Shown: positions 27,186 to 36,068, counted from the first letter of the stretch. The stretch is DNA of 64,000 nt from CAVZTA01 sp963778025 (GCA_963778025.1 CAVZTA010000010.1:3737-67736), one strand, 5' to 3'. Notes: generated by a model from the letters alone, not told the origin. Made by a program: numbers and translations.

Positions 27186-28766
27186 TCAGGGCTCCTCTGC
27201 GGATTCCGCCGGCAGCCACACCGTGAACGACGCGCCCGCCGCCGCTCCGTCCGCCTCGACGCGCGGGTCGAGCGTCAGGTCGCCGTTCATCGCCCGGCAC
27301 AGCTCGCGCGAGACGTAGAGGCCGAGCCCCGACCCCTCGCCGCTCGGCGCTCCGCCGCGCTCGAAGCGCGTGAACAGTCGCGCTCGGTCGGCGTCGCTCA
27401 CGCCCGGCCCGCCGTCGCGGATCGTGAGGGCCAGGCGCGGCCCCTCGGCGTCGGGTCGGATCCGGACCGAGATCGGCGTCCCGCGCCCGTACTTGAGCGC
27501 GTTGTCCAGCAGCGCCCACAGCACCTGGTCGAGCTGGTCCGCGTCGGCGATGGCGAGCCAGCCATCCGAGGCATCGTCGAGCTCGAACGTGGCGTCGCTG
27601 GCGAGCCCCTCCCACGCGCGCCGCACCCGCGGACCCAACGCCAGGACGTCGCTGCTCGGACGTAGCGCACCGGATTCCAGCCGGGTGACGGTGAGGAGCT
27701 GGCGGACCATCCGCGACAGCCGGTCGACCTGCTCGGTGATGATGCCGAGCCGTCGGTCGGGATCCTCGCGCGAGATCTGGTCCGCGTAGGCGCGGATGCT
27801 GGCGAGCGGCGTCTGCAGGTTGTGGGACACGCCGCGGAGGAAGTCGTCCTTGGCGGCGTCCAGGTCGCGCAACCGCTGGTTCTGGGCCTCCACGCGCGCG
27901 AACAGCTGGGCGTTGCGCATCGCGACCGCGATCTCGAACGCGAACAGGTCGAGCAGATCCTGGTCCGCCCGCTCCCATCGCCGGGTCGCGGGCAGGTGGC
28001 CGACGATGACGCCCAGCGCCTCGCCGCCGGTGCGCAGCTCCGAGCGGATCGGGCGCGGATCGCCGGGCACGGGGACCTCGGTGGCGACGGACGATGGGTC
28101 GACGAGCAGCACCCGGGCGTCGATCAGCCCGAACGCGTTGCGCGCGTCGTGCGCGGCGCGTCGGGTGAGCTGCTCCAGGCCGTCGCGGGGGGACGCGTCC
28201 TCCATCGCGACGAGGATCCGGCCGAGCTCGCGGTTGCGTCGCTCGATGTCGGCCGCCAGGCGGTTATGGCTGTCGGCGAGGCGGGCGATCTCGTCGTCGC
28301 CGGGCGCGTCGATGGGCGTCGTGAGGTCGCCCGCCGAGACCCGCTCGACGGCGCGGGCGATCGCTCGCAGCGGCGCGGTCAGGTCGGTCGCGAGGGCATA
28401 GGCGATGAGCACGCCGAACACGACCGCCGACGCCACGGCGAACAGGAGGATCCGCCCGATCGTGGGGTCGGGCGACTGGTCGCCCGGGTCGAACACGAGC
28501 AGCATGACGATGCCGAACCCGGCCAGCGGCAGCACCGCCGCGGCCACCAGGGCGGCGGTCAGGCGTGCCCGGAAGGAGATCCGCCAGCGGGTCGACGACA
28601 CCTCGTCGGGCGGGGCGACCGCGCGACGGAGCGGACGGAGCTCGGTCTCGGGCGGGATGGCGCCGGGTGCCGCGATCGCCCACGCCGAGGCACCGGGATC
28701 GATCCCCGACGGGCTGCCGTCCCAGTCGGGCGGTGGCTCCGGGTAGGACGACGTCGGCCGGTCCAC
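27186..28766 (-). CDS. sensor histidine kinase (HAMP-GAF-HisKA-HATPase)
   Basis: An intact 526-residue protein. Start GTG 28766, directly after the response-regulator stop. Two membrane helices (about 68-92 and 106-127) enclose a very short external loop, so it may sense within the membrane or cytosol. HAMP follows at about 128-180, a GAF-like domain at about 195-290, then DFLRGVSHNLQTPLASIR with phospho-acceptor His315. The ATPase domain has an LLDNALKYG N-box, DGGPGVSD and GSGLGLYVSREL. Its partner is the adjacent OmpR-type regulator. Signal unknown. Confidence 0.93.
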   Translation of the reverse strand: MDRPTSSYPEPPPDWDGSPSGIDPGASAWAIAAPGAIPPETELRPLRRAVAPPDEVSSTRWRISFRARLTAALVAAAVLPLAGFGIVMLLVFDPGDQSPDPTIGRILLFAVASAVVFGVLIAYALATDLTAPLRAIARAVERVSAGDLTTPIDAPGDDEIARLADSHNRLAADIERRNRELGRILVAMEDASPRDGLEQLTRRAAHDARNAFGLIDARVLLVDPSSVATEVPVPGDPRPIRSELRTGGEALGVIVGHLPATRRWERADQDLLDLFAFEIAVAMRNAQLFARVEAQNQRLRDLDAAKDDFLRGVSHNLQTPLASIRAYADQISREDPDRRLGIITEQVDRLSRMVRQLLTVTRLESGALRPSSDVLALGPRVRRAWEGLASDATFELDDASDGWLAIADADQLDQVLWALLDNALKYGRGTPISVRIRPDAEGPRLALTIRDGGPGVSDADRARLFTRFERGGAPSGEGSGLGLYVSRELCRAMNGDLTLDPRVEADGAAAGASFTVWLPAESAEEP

Positions 28767-28767
28767 C

Positions 28768-29526
28768 TCAGCCCGGGGCGAGCCCGGTCGACGGGGTGGT
28801 GCCGACGCCTGGAGCGGCGACGAGGCGGTAGCCGATGCCGCGCATCGTGATGAGGTGCTGCGGCTTGTTCGGGTCGACCTCGACCTTCTGGCGCAGGCGC
28901 CGCATCGTCACCCAGACGTAGGACGGATCGGCGTCGTCGGTGTCCGCCCAGCCGCGGCTCAGGAGGGTCTCGGTGGTCACCGTCTGACCGAGGTTCGCCG
29001 CCAGGGCGTAGAGCAGCCGCGACTCGGTGGGCGTGAGCTGGACGGGCTTGCCGCCGACGGTCGCCTCGCGCTTGTGGAGGTCCAGCACGAGGTCGGGGCC
29101 GAGCACCAGGCTCTGGCGCGGCACCTTGTCGCCGAGGCGGCGCAGGACGCGGGTGATCCGGGCGCGCAGCTCGGGATAGTGGTACGGCTTGGTCACGTAG
29201 TCCTCGGCGACCTCGTCGAGGAGATCGGCCTTGGAGTCCGCGGCGTCGATGGCCGAGAGGACGATGATCGGCAGGTCGGCGAGGTTCTTCACCTCGCGCG
29301 CGAGCGTCAGCCCGTCCATGCGGGGCATCAGCATGTCGATGACGAGCAGGTCCGGCCAGCTCTGCCGAAGCCGGCGCAGCGCCTCGTCCCCGTCGCGGGC
29401 CGTGACGACGTCGTAGCCGTCGGCTCGCAGCTGCTCGGCGAGGACCACGAGCAGGTTGGGATCGTCGTCGACGATGAGGATCCGCGGCCGTGACGCGGCG
29501 TGTGATCCCGTGGGTGCGCCGAGCAT
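28768..29526 (-). CDS. OmpR/PhoB-type response regulator
   Basis: 252 residues from ATG 29526. The receiver domain has DDD at 20-22, phospho-acceptor Asp64 in LLVIDMLMPRMDG and Lys113 in VTKPYHYPEL. A winged-helix DNA-binding domain follows (LTPTESRLLYALAANLGQTV, then YVWVTMRRLRQKVE and ITMRGIGYRLV). It is co-transcribed with, and immediately upstream of, the histidine kinase. Confidence 0.94.
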   Translation of the reverse strand: MLGAPTGSHAASRPRILIVDDDPNLLVVLAEQLRADGYDVVTARDGDEALRRLRQSWPDLLVIDMLMPRMDGLTLAREVKNLADLPIIVLSAIDAADSKADLLDEVAEDYVTKPYHYPELRARITRVLRRLGDKVPRQSLVLGPDLVLDLHKREATVGGKPVQLTPTESRLLYALAANLGQTVTTETLLSRGWADTDDADPSYVWVTMRRLRQKVEVDPNKPQHLITMRGIGYRLVAAPGVGTTPSTGLAPG

Positions 29527-29588
29527 GGACCGAGGATAACAGCGGCCCGGGGCGATCCCGGGGCCGCTGGGCGCCGCGGGTCGCTCGC

Positions 29589-30479
29589 TCAGGACGCGAG
29601 GAACGCGTCGATCGAGGCGCGGCGGATCCCGGCCGGGTCGAGGCCATGGGCCTGGGCATGCTGCCACGGCTCGCCGTAGCGACGGAGCTCGCGACGCGTC
29701 ACGCCGAGCGACAGGATGCGCGTCGGGCGGTCACGCAGCGCATCCGCGACGACGCGCGTCGACGTCCCCGCGAGGGTCGGCTCGACGAGGATGATCTCCG
29801 GCGTGCCGGCGATGGCGCGCAGGGTCTCGGCGTCGAACGGCCGGATGGTCGCGGCATAGAGCACCGTGACGTCGAGATCCTCGGTGGCATCGAGGACGCG
29901 CGAGAGCATCGGACCGACCGCGACGATGGTCGGGCCGCTGCCGCGCCGCACGACGACCATCCACCGCCCGTCGGCATGGGCGACACGATTGGACGCGCCA
30001 TCGAGCCGGAGGTAGACCGATCCGTGCCCGGCGACCGCCGTCCGCAGCAGCGCCTCGACCTCGTCCTCGTGGCCGGGCACGTGGATCGTCCAGTCGGGCA
30101 GCGTGTCGAGCAGCGCGACGTCCTCCGGCGCGTGGTGCGTGCGGCCGGAGTCGGACGCGTCGTACGAGCCGCCGATCGACACGAGGACCGCGCCCGCGCC
30201 CTGATGCGTGAGGTCGAGCTTCACCTGCTCGAACGGCCGCTCCACGAGGAACGGCGCGTACGTGTGGGCGATGGGACGCAGCCCGCTGAGCGCGAGCCCG
30301 CCCGCGACGGATACCAGCAGCGACTCGCGGATGCCCACGTTGATGACCCGATCGGGATGCTTCCGGGCCGCGCGGGCGAACCGGTCCTCCGAGATGTCGG
30401 CGAGGACGACGGCGACTCGCGGGTCCTCGTCGAGGAGCTGGGAGGCCACCGTCGCGAAGCGCTCGCGCATGGTCGTCAT
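29589..30479 (-). CDS. transketolase, C-terminal subunit
   Basis: 296 residues, the pyrimidine-binding and C-terminal halves of a split transketolase: VVLADISEDRFARAARKHPD, VINVGIRESLLVSVAGGLAL with the catalytic Glu in GIRE, and THQGAGAVLVSIGGSYDASD. It ends in a transketolase C-domain (LYAATIRPFDAETLRAIAG). The ATG at 30479 overlaps the N-subunit stop by ATGA. The pair may serve the pentose phosphate pathway or a related C5/C6 sugar pathway; DXP-synthase-like functions cannot be excluded. Confidence 0.88.
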   Translation of the reverse strand: MTTMRERFATVASQLLDEDPRVAVVLADISEDRFARAARKHPDRVINVGIRESLLVSVAGGLALSGLRPIAHTYAPFLVERPFEQVKLDLTHQGAGAVLVSIGGSYDASDSGRTHHAPEDVALLDTLPDWTIHVPGHEDEVEALLRTAVAGHGSVYLRLDGASNRVAHADGRWMVVVRRGSGPTIVAVGPMLSRVLDATEDLDVTVLYAATIRPFDAETLRAIAGTPEIILVEPTLAGTSTRVVADALRDRPTRILSLGVTRRELRRYGEPWQHAQAHGLDPAGIRRASIDAFLAS

Positions 30480-31193
30480 CGTTTCGTCCCGACCACCGCC
30501 ACGAGGACGCTCGGCCGCTCGGGATGCGTCTCGCGGAGGGCGGTCTCGATCGCGTCGTGGTCGCGACCGTCGACCTCGTGCGTCAGCCAGCCCTCGACGG
30601 CGAACCGGGCGGCGATGCCGCCGGGCCAGCCGTGGGTCGACGACTGGTTGTCGATGACGACGACGGTCAGCCGGCCGAGACCGGCGGCCCGGGCGAACGC
30701 GATCGCCTCGGCGTTCGTGCCCTCGTCGAGCTCCGCGTCCCCGACGAGGACGACGACCCGCGCGTCACGGCCCTGTGCGCGGAGCCCGAGCGCGACGCCG
30801 ACACCCAGCGGCAGCCCGTGACCCAGCGAGCCGCTCGAGATCTCGACGCCCGGCACCAGCAGTCGGTCGGGGTGGTGGCCGAGCGGCGAGTCGAACGTGG
30901 CGAATCCGTCGAGCCAGTCGAGCGGGAAGAACCCCTTCGCGGCGAGGATCGGCGAAGTACGCCTGGGGCCCATGGCCCTTCGAGAGCAGGAACCGGTCGC
31001 GGTCGGGATCGTCGGCGGTCGCGGGTGAGACGCGCAGGATGCGGTCGTAGAGGACCCACAGGACGTCGAGCGTCGACGCGGCCGCGTGGTCGTGCTTCTC
31101 GTCGCCGGTCATGCGTGCCATGAGGCCGGGGAGGTCGTCGAAGCCGAGCGCCGTCGTGCCGTCGGACGCGGCGGGATCCGTCAGCAAGGTCAT
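30476..31193 (-). pseudogene. transketolase, N-terminal (thiamine pyrophosphate) subunit, one frameshift
   Basis: From ATG 31193: DEKHDHAAASTLDVLWVLYD, then DRFLLSKGHGPQAYFA (transketolase KGH motif). An indel near 30955 shifts into ILAAKGFFPLDWLDGFATFD, LGHHPDRLLVPGVEISSGSL (GSLGHGLP), and the TPP-binding GDAELDEGTNAEA and VVVIDNQSSTHG. About 239 residues, normal for this split form. Divergent from soxR across a SoxR-type palindrome. Confidence 0.85.
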
Positions 31194-31208
31194 GCGTCGC
31201 AGGTTCGG

Positions 31209-31228
31209 ACTTCAAGTGCGCTTGAAGT
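31209..31228. promoter_or_regulatory. SoxR-type operator between transketolase genes and soxR
   Basis: ACTTCAAG-TGCG-CTTGAAGT is a perfect 8-4-8 dyad whose core TCAAG-N4-CTTGA matches the known SoxR site layout. It lies 16 bp before the transketolase start and 24 bp before the soxR start. Confidence 0.75.
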
Positions 31229-31251
31229 CAAGCCCAGACGCCGGGCGTACG

Positions 31252-31719
31252 ATGGACGCGATGGAGCGCCCCAGGCGGACGACGGATCTGCTCACGATCG
31301 GTGAGCTCGCGGCACGCTCCGGGCTCGCCACGTCGGCGCTGCGCTTCTACGAGGCGGAACGGCTCATCCACGCCACCCGCACCGAGGCGGGTCACCGTCG
31401 GTACACCCGCTCGACGCTCCGCCGCGTGGCGTTCGTGCGCGCCGCCCGCGAGATCGGCCTGTCGCTCGACGACATCCGGCGGTCGCTCGAGACGCTCCCC
31501 GCCGACCGCACGCCGAGCAAGGCCGACTGGACGCGCCTTTCGCGGCGATGGCGTCTCCACCTGGAGGCGCGCATCGACTATCTCGAACGCCTCCGCGACG
31601 ACCTCACGAGCTGCATCGGCTGCGGTTGCCTGTCGCTCGCGACGTGCCGGCTCCAGAACCGCCAGGACGAGATCGCGCGCGAGGGTCCGGGAGCCCGCTT
31701 CCTCCGCGCCGACGGGTAG
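31252..31719 (+). CDS. soxR: SoxR, redox-sensing MerR-family regulator
   Basis: 155 residues from ATG 31252 (ATG 31261 is an equal candidate). The MerR helix-turn-helix reads LTIGELAARSGLATSALRFY, then EAGHRRYTRSTLRRVAFVRA. A dimerisation helix follows, then CIGCGCLSLATC, the C-x2-C-x-C-x5-C [2Fe-2S] ligand set that defines SoxR. Known SoxR proteins are activated by redox-cycling compounds or superoxide. Its operator-like palindrome is shared with the divergent transketolase genes, and a similar site precedes the iron permease at 14.7 kb. Confidence 0.93.
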   Translation: MDAMERPRRTTDLLTIGELAARSGLATSALRFYEAERLIHATRTEAGHRRYTRSTLRRVAFVRAAREIGLSLDDIRRSLETLPADRTPSKADWTRLSRRWRLHLEARIDYLERLRDDLTSCIGCGCLSLATCRLQNRQDEIAREGPGARFLRADG

Positions 31720-31723
31720 TCGC

Positions 31724-33385
31724 TTACGCGCCCGCGGGCACCGACGCGAGCACGGCCCGCTCGGCCAGCCCCAGCGGCAGCGACCCGCTCGAGGTCAGCG
31801 CGTCGTGGAAGTCGCGGATGACGTCGACCGGCGCATCCTTGGCCGCCTCGCTCACGCCGCGCGCCGCCAGGTAGCGGTCGCGCATGGCGAGGATCTCGAG
31901 GCAGCCGGTCAGGTAGGACGACGCCTGCGTCGGCCACCAGCAGTAGCGGCCGACTTCGGCCCGCGCGACCGGCTCGGGCATCGCCGCCTTGTCGATCATG
32001 AACCGGAGGGCGTCGTCGAACGACATCTCCCCGAGATGGAGCGACGTGTCGACGATGATCCGGCAGGCGCGGAACAGGGTCGCGTTGAGGTGCTGGAGCT
32101 CCTGCAACGGGTCGGTGAAGAAGCCGCGCTCGCGCATCACGCGCTCGGAGTAGAGCGCCCACCCTTCGGAGAAGTAGGGCGTCGAATACACGCGACGCAG
32201 CTTCGACGGGTTCGCCTTGCGCCGGACGAGGTGCCAGTGGTGGCCCGGATAGGCCTCGTGGACGGCGGTCGTCGGGATGGAGCCGTACGAGTTGCCCTTG
32301 AGGCGCTCCTGGATCTCGGCGTCGGGGGTGCCGTCGGGCGCGTACGGCACGAAGAAGTGGCCCTTCAGCTTGTCGCTGAACGCGGGCGGCGCGATGTACG
32401 ACGCGACACCCAGGACGGGACGCTGGAAGACCGGTGACGGGACGACCGCACAGGCCTCGCCCGCGGGCAGCGTCGCCAGCCGCTCATCGCGCAGGAACTG
32501 CCGGGCCCGCTCCGTCCAGTCGGCGTACGCCTGGCGCATCGCCTCCTCCGTCGGTGGGTGATCCTCGTCGTTCTCGCGCAGGACCTCGACGTAGTCATCG
32601 TTCCCGGTCGCGTCCCTGGCGAGCGTGCGCATCTCGGCATCGAGCCGGTCGAACTCGGCCTGCCCGCGGTCGCGGAGCGAGCGTGCGTCGTCGCCGAGCA
32701 CCTCGCGCTCCCGGAGGATCCGGCTGTACCGCTCCTCGCCCAGCTGCCACGTGCCATGGGCCTGCTTGGCCAGACGTCCGAGATACGCGACCCAGCGCTC
32801 CATCTCGCGCGCCGCGCCGTCGCCCGCCTGGAGGAGCCGGTCGCGATCGCCGGCGTCCTCCACGTCCAGCGCCACGAGCTCGCGCAGGTAGCGCACCGCC
32901 GCCCTGGCCGCGCCCAGCCCGCGCTCGACGATGAGTGGCGACGCGAGCGCGGGATCGAGATTGGCGATGCCCGCGTCCACCGCAGCGCCGACCTGGCCCA
33001 TGCGCGCGATCGATGCGTCGACCAGCTCACGCTCCGGACGGAGGCGGTGCAGGAACAACGTGAAGATGCCGCTGGTCACCGGCGAGGAGTAGGTCAGCGG
33101 GTCGCGCTTCCACGCCCGCCATTCGGCCAGGATCGCCCGGCCGCGGAGCACCGCGCGTGCGAGGTCGCGGTCGATGGCCTCGTCCGCCGTGAGTCCGCCG
33201 TCCCCCAGGGCGTCGAAGCGGGCGAGGAACGTCGCGGCGTCCGCGTCACGGCGCGCGAACGCGTCGGCGGACAGGTCGTCGAGTCGTTCGTCGTATTCCG
33301 TGAGGCCGAGCGCGCTGCCCATGACGGGCGATGCGGCGAGGTCGGCGGCAAGGAGGTCGTCGGCAAGGGCGGGCAGATCGGACAT
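31724..33385 (-). CDS. DUF885 family putative metallo-carboxypeptidase
   Basis: An intact 553-residue protein. The zinc motif HEAYPGHHWHLV and the downstream FSEGWALYSERVMRERG (second-shell Glu) are the DUF885 signatures. The rest is helical. Members are cytosolic peptidase-like proteins of uncertain substrate. It ends 4 bp from the convergent soxR stop. Confidence 0.88.
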   Translation of the reverse strand: MSDLPALADDLLAADLAASPVMGSALGLTEYDERLDDLSADAFARRDADAATFLARFDALGDGGLTADEAIDRDLARAVLRGRAILAEWRAWKRDPLTYSSPVTSGIFTLFLHRLRPERELVDASIARMGQVGAAVDAGIANLDPALASPLIVERGLGAARAAVRYLRELVALDVEDAGDRDRLLQAGDGAAREMERWVAYLGRLAKQAHGTWQLGEERYSRILREREVLGDDARSLRDRGQAEFDRLDAEMRTLARDATGNDDYVEVLRENDEDHPPTEEAMRQAYADWTERARQFLRDERLATLPAGEACAVVPSPVFQRPVLGVASYIAPPAFSDKLKGHFFVPYAPDGTPDAEIQERLKGNSYGSIPTTAVHEAYPGHHWHLVRRKANPSKLRRVYSTPYFSEGWALYSERVMRERGFFTDPLQELQHLNATLFRACRIIVDTSLHLGEMSFDDALRFMIDKAAMPEPVARAEVGRYCWWPTQASSYLTGCLEILAMRDRYLAARGVSEAAKDAPVDVIRDFHDALTSSGSLPLGLAERAVLASVPAGA

Positions 33386-33412
33386 GCGGAGCCTCCGAGG
33401 CGGCGCCGGGGG

Positions 33413-34291
33413 TCAGGGCGCCTTGGGGTCCACGAACCGGCACCGGTCGCGCACGGGACAGCGCTCGTGCTCGGGTCGTTGGGCGTGGCAGATCGCGCGG
33501 CCGTGATGGATGAGCAGCACGTGCGCGGCGTACATCTGGTCGGGCTCGAGCAGGCCGAGATAGAAGTCGTGGGCCTGGTCGTCGGTGCCCTTCTTCGGCA
33601 GCAGGCCGATCCGCCGGCTCACGCGTTCGACATGCCGGTCGACGGGCATGAGCGGGGTCCCGAAGCAGAACAGCAGCAGGATCGACGCGGTCTTCTTGCC
33701 GATGCCCGGGATCGCCGTCAACCAGTCGCGCGCCTCGAGCGCCGGCATGTCACCCAGGAACTCGAGCGAATAGTCGCCGTGCTCCTCGCGGATGCGTCGC
33801 AGCGTCGCCTGGAGGCGGGGCGCCTTCTGGTTCGCGAGACCGCCGGGGCGGATGACGTTGGTGAGCTCCATGATCTCGGCGTTCTCGACCGCCTGCCAGT
33901 CGGGCGCGACGCCCGGCGGCAGCCCCACGCCACCCCAGCCGATGCCCGGATGGTGCTCCTCCACCGGTCCGCTTCCCGGGTACGCCTCGCGGAGGCGCTG
34001 GAAGGCGACCTCGGCGTTCACATCGGCGGTGTTCTGGGTGAGGATCGTGAGGATCAGCTCGCTCACCGGGTCGAGCCGCCGCTCCCAGACCGGCGCGCCG
34101 TAGCGCTCGGCGAGCTGGTCCAGGACGTACTGCGGCAGGCCTGGCCGGTAGCGACGGAGCGTGTTCGCCCAGACCTTGACCGGGTCGAGCTTGCGGCGCT
34201 TGGGCTTGGCCTTCGCCTTGGGACGCGGAGCGGCCCGCGACGTTCGCTTGCCCGGTGCCGTCGCGGCCGAGGGCGTCGTCGACGGGTTCAC
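33413..34291 (-). CDS. endonuclease III-like DNA glycosylase (HhH-GPD) with altered Fe-S ligands
   Basis: About 292 residues. GTG 34291 overlaps the PIN-toxin stop (GTGA). A basic Pro/Lys-rich leader precedes the HhH-GPD fold: LILTILTQNTADVNAEVAFQ, then LTAIPGIGKKTASILLLFCF with the catalytic Lys in GIGKKTA, and MPVDRHVERVSRRIGL with the catalytic Asp. The cluster loop reads C-x6-H-x2-C-x5-C instead of the usual four cysteines. Role: base excision repair of oxidised pyrimidines is inferred. An internal EEHHPGIGWGGVGLPPGVAP insertion is unusual. Confidence 0.87.
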   Translation of the reverse strand: MNPSTTPSAATAPGKRTSRAAPRPKAKAKPKRRKLDPVKVWANTLRRYRPGLPQYVLDQLAERYGAPVWERRLDPVSELILTILTQNTADVNAEVAFQRLREAYPGSGPVEEHHPGIGWGGVGLPPGVAPDWQAVENAEIMELTNVIRPGGLANQKAPRLQATLRRIREEHGDYSLEFLGDMPALEARDWLTAIPGIGKKTASILLLFCFGTPLMPVDRHVERVSRRIGLLPKKGTDDQAHDFYLGLLEPDQMYAAHVLLIHHGRAICHAQRPEHERCPVRDRCRFVDPKAP

Positions 34292-34674
34292 CACAGCACG
34301 TCGAGGTCGTAACGGGCGATCATCGCATCGGCCGTGATCAGCGGGATCCCCTCGTCGCCCGCCTGGGCGACCAGGAGTCGGTCCCACGGGTCGGCGTGAT
34401 GGTGCGGCAGCGCGGCTGCGCGGACGGCATGTCGGACGCTGACCGGCAAGGGCTCGAACCCGAGCCGATCGAGCCGGTCGAGCACGAAGGTCTCCGGTGA
34501 CTCCGGGAGCTGGAGTCGGCCGCGAGCTGCCTTCCAGGCGATCTCGTAGGCGCTGGCGGCGCTGAACATGATCTCGTTGGCCCCGTCCTCGATGACCTCG
34601 CGCGCGCGCTTGGACAGGCGCTCGTCGGCGGCGATCGCCCACAGGAACACGTGCGTGTCGAGGAGCGCCCTCAC
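34288..34674 (-). CDS. PIN-domain toxin (VapC-like)
   Basis: 128 residues from GTG 34674, overlapping the antitoxin stop by 4 bp. PIN acidic residues are visible: LLDTHVFLWAI (Asp6), SAASAYEIAWKA (Glu) and HADPWDRLLVAQA (Asp). The PHHHADPxDR motif is typical of the PIN group paired with Phd antitoxins. Predicted RNase toxin. Confidence 0.9.
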   Translation of the reverse strand: MRALLDTHVFLWAIAADERLSKRAREVIEDGANEIMFSAASAYEIAWKAARGRLQLPESPETFVLDRLDRLGFEPLPVSVRHAVRAAALPHHHADPWDRLLVAQAGDEGIPLITADAMIARYDLDVLW

Positions 34675-34934
34675 GTCGGCGGCCTGGCGAGCGGATCGTC
34701 CGGGTGGGCGACGTCTGCCTCGAACTCGGGGAGCGGATCGTCGAAATCGGACCGGATGATCACCCGACCCCGGTCGAGCCCGAGCGGTCGACGTGACGGT
34801 CGCTGAGGCGGGAGGGGCGTCAGGAGCGCCACTGGCACGCCGTCCTTCGCGATCGTGATCCGCTCGCCTTGCCGCACCCGTTCGATGAGCCGCGAGAAGT
34901 GCGTCTTCGCATCGTGGATGTTGACGGTCGTCAC
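34671..34934 (-). CDS. Phd/YefM-type antitoxin
   Basis: 87 residues: MTTVNIHDAKTHFSRLIERV, then QGERITIAKDGVPVALLTPL, the standard Phd/YefM DNA-binding fold, followed by an acidic C-terminal tail that would wrap the toxin. It is first in a phd-PIN-nth chain with GTGA overlaps. Directly upstream, TGGACTAA occurs twice (34945-34952 and 34957-34964), a candidate autoregulatory site. Confidence 0.9.
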   Translation of the reverse strand: MTTVNIHDAKTHFSRLIERVRQGERITIAKDGVPVALLTPLPPQRPSRRPLGLDRGRVIIRSDFDDPLPEFEADVAHPDDPLARPPT

Positions 34935-34944
34935 GTCACGATGA

Positions 34945-34964
34945 TGGACTAACTAGTGGACTAA
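34945..34964 (-). promoter_or_regulatory. direct repeat upstream of phd antitoxin
   Basis: Two TGGACTAA units with 12-bp periodicity around the palindrome ACTAGT lie 11-30 bp before the antitoxin start and overlap the end of the glycerate kinase gene. A candidate binding site for Phd autoregulation; no other evidence. Confidence 0.4.
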
Positions 34965-36068
34965 GTCAACGCGCTCGGCCTCGCCGAGCGCGATCAGGCG
35001 GGCGATGCGTTCGCCCGCGCGGCGGATCGGGTCGCTGCCCGCGGCCATCGCCTCCTCGACGGTCTGGGGCGTCTCGATCACCGGCACGGCGATCCCCGCG
35101 AGCGCCGCCAGCACCGATGCGCCCTCCGCGGTGACGCCGCCGCCGACCGCGATCGTGGTCTTGCCCGCGGCATGCGCCCGCTTGGCGACCCCCAGCGCGG
35201 TCTTCCCGAAGGCCGTCTGCTCGTCGATCCTGCCCTCGCCGGTGACGACGACATCCGATCGCGCGAGCTTCGCGTCGAAGCCCGTCGCCTCCATCACCAG
35301 GTCGACCCCCGACCCCAATGCGAAGCCTGCGAAGCGGTCCTGGATCGACAGCAGACCGAAGCCGACGCCACCGGCCGCGCCGGCACCCGGCGTGTCGCGC
35401 TCACGACGGCCCGCCCACGCCTCCAGCTCGTCGGCCCAGTCGGCGTTCATCGAATCGAGGAGGGTCACGAGCGCGGGCGAGGCGCCCTTCTGCGGTCCGT
35501 AGACCGCCGCCGCGCCCTGCGGTCCGAGGAGCGGGTTCGACACGTCGCACGCGACGTGGAGGGTCACCCCGGCGAGCCGCGGATCCAGCCCGTCCAGGCC
35601 GCCGAGCGCATGGATGAGCCCCCGTCCGCCATCGGTCGTGGCGCTGCCACCGATGCCCAGCACGATCCGTTTCGCCCCCGCGTCGAGCGCCGCGCGGAGC
35701 AGATCGCCCGTCCCGATGCTGCTCGCGGCGACCGCGTCACGCTCCAGGGGTTCGACGAGCGACAGGCCGGACGCCTCGGCCATCTCGATGACCGCCGACG
35801 CGCCGTCGTCGGACAGGATCCACTGCGCCCGGTGGAGGCGTCCGAGCGGGTCGCGGACGGTGGTGCTCGCCCGGCGCCAGCCGCCCGCCGCATCGATCGC
35901 GGCGACCGTGCCCTCGCCGCCATCGGCGAGCGGCGAGAGGAGCAGCGTGTCGTCCGGCCGCGCCGTCCGCCAGCCCTCGGCGAGCGCCCGGGCGACCTCG
36001 ACCGAGGTGATCGAGCCCTTGAACGAGTCCGGAGCGAACAGGACCGTCAGCGGCCGCGATCCGCTCAT
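34953..36068 (-). CDS. glycerate kinase (GlxK/GarK family)
   Basis: An intact 371-residue protein: VLFAPDSFKGSITSVEVARA, SPLADGGEGTVAAID, then GIGGSATTDGGRGLIHALGG and DVSNPLLGPQGAAAVYGPQKG, all signatures of type II glycerate kinase. It phosphorylates D-glycerate with ATP. The upstream genes encode glucosyl-3-phosphoglycerate synthase and a glucosylglycerate-synthase-like enzyme that use 3-phosphoglycerate or glycerate, so a shared metabolite is likely. Confidence 0.94.
   Translation of the reverse strand: MSGSRPLTVLFAPDSFKGSITSVEVARALAEGWRTARPDDTLLLSPLADGGEGTVAAIDAAGGWRRASTTVRDPLGRLHRAQWILSDDGASAVIEMAEASGLSLVEPLERDAVAASSIGTGDLLRAALDAGAKRIVLGIGGSATTDGGRGLIHALGGLDGLDPRLAGVTLHVACDVSNPLLGPQGAAAVYGPQKGASPALVTLLDSMNADWADELEAWAGRRERDTPGAGAAGGVGFGLLSIQDRFAGFALGSGVDLVMEATGFDAKLARSDVVVTGEGRIDEQTAFGKTALGVAKRAHAAGKTTIAVGGGVTAEGASVLAALAGIAVPVIETPQTVEEAMAAGSDPIRRAGERIARLIALGEAERVDLVH

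Noticed and set aside
32558..34312. A 584-codon open frame on the plus strand
   Set aside because: Antisense to the DUF885 and endonuclease III-like genes, which have clear catalytic motifs; composition typical of a shadow frame.
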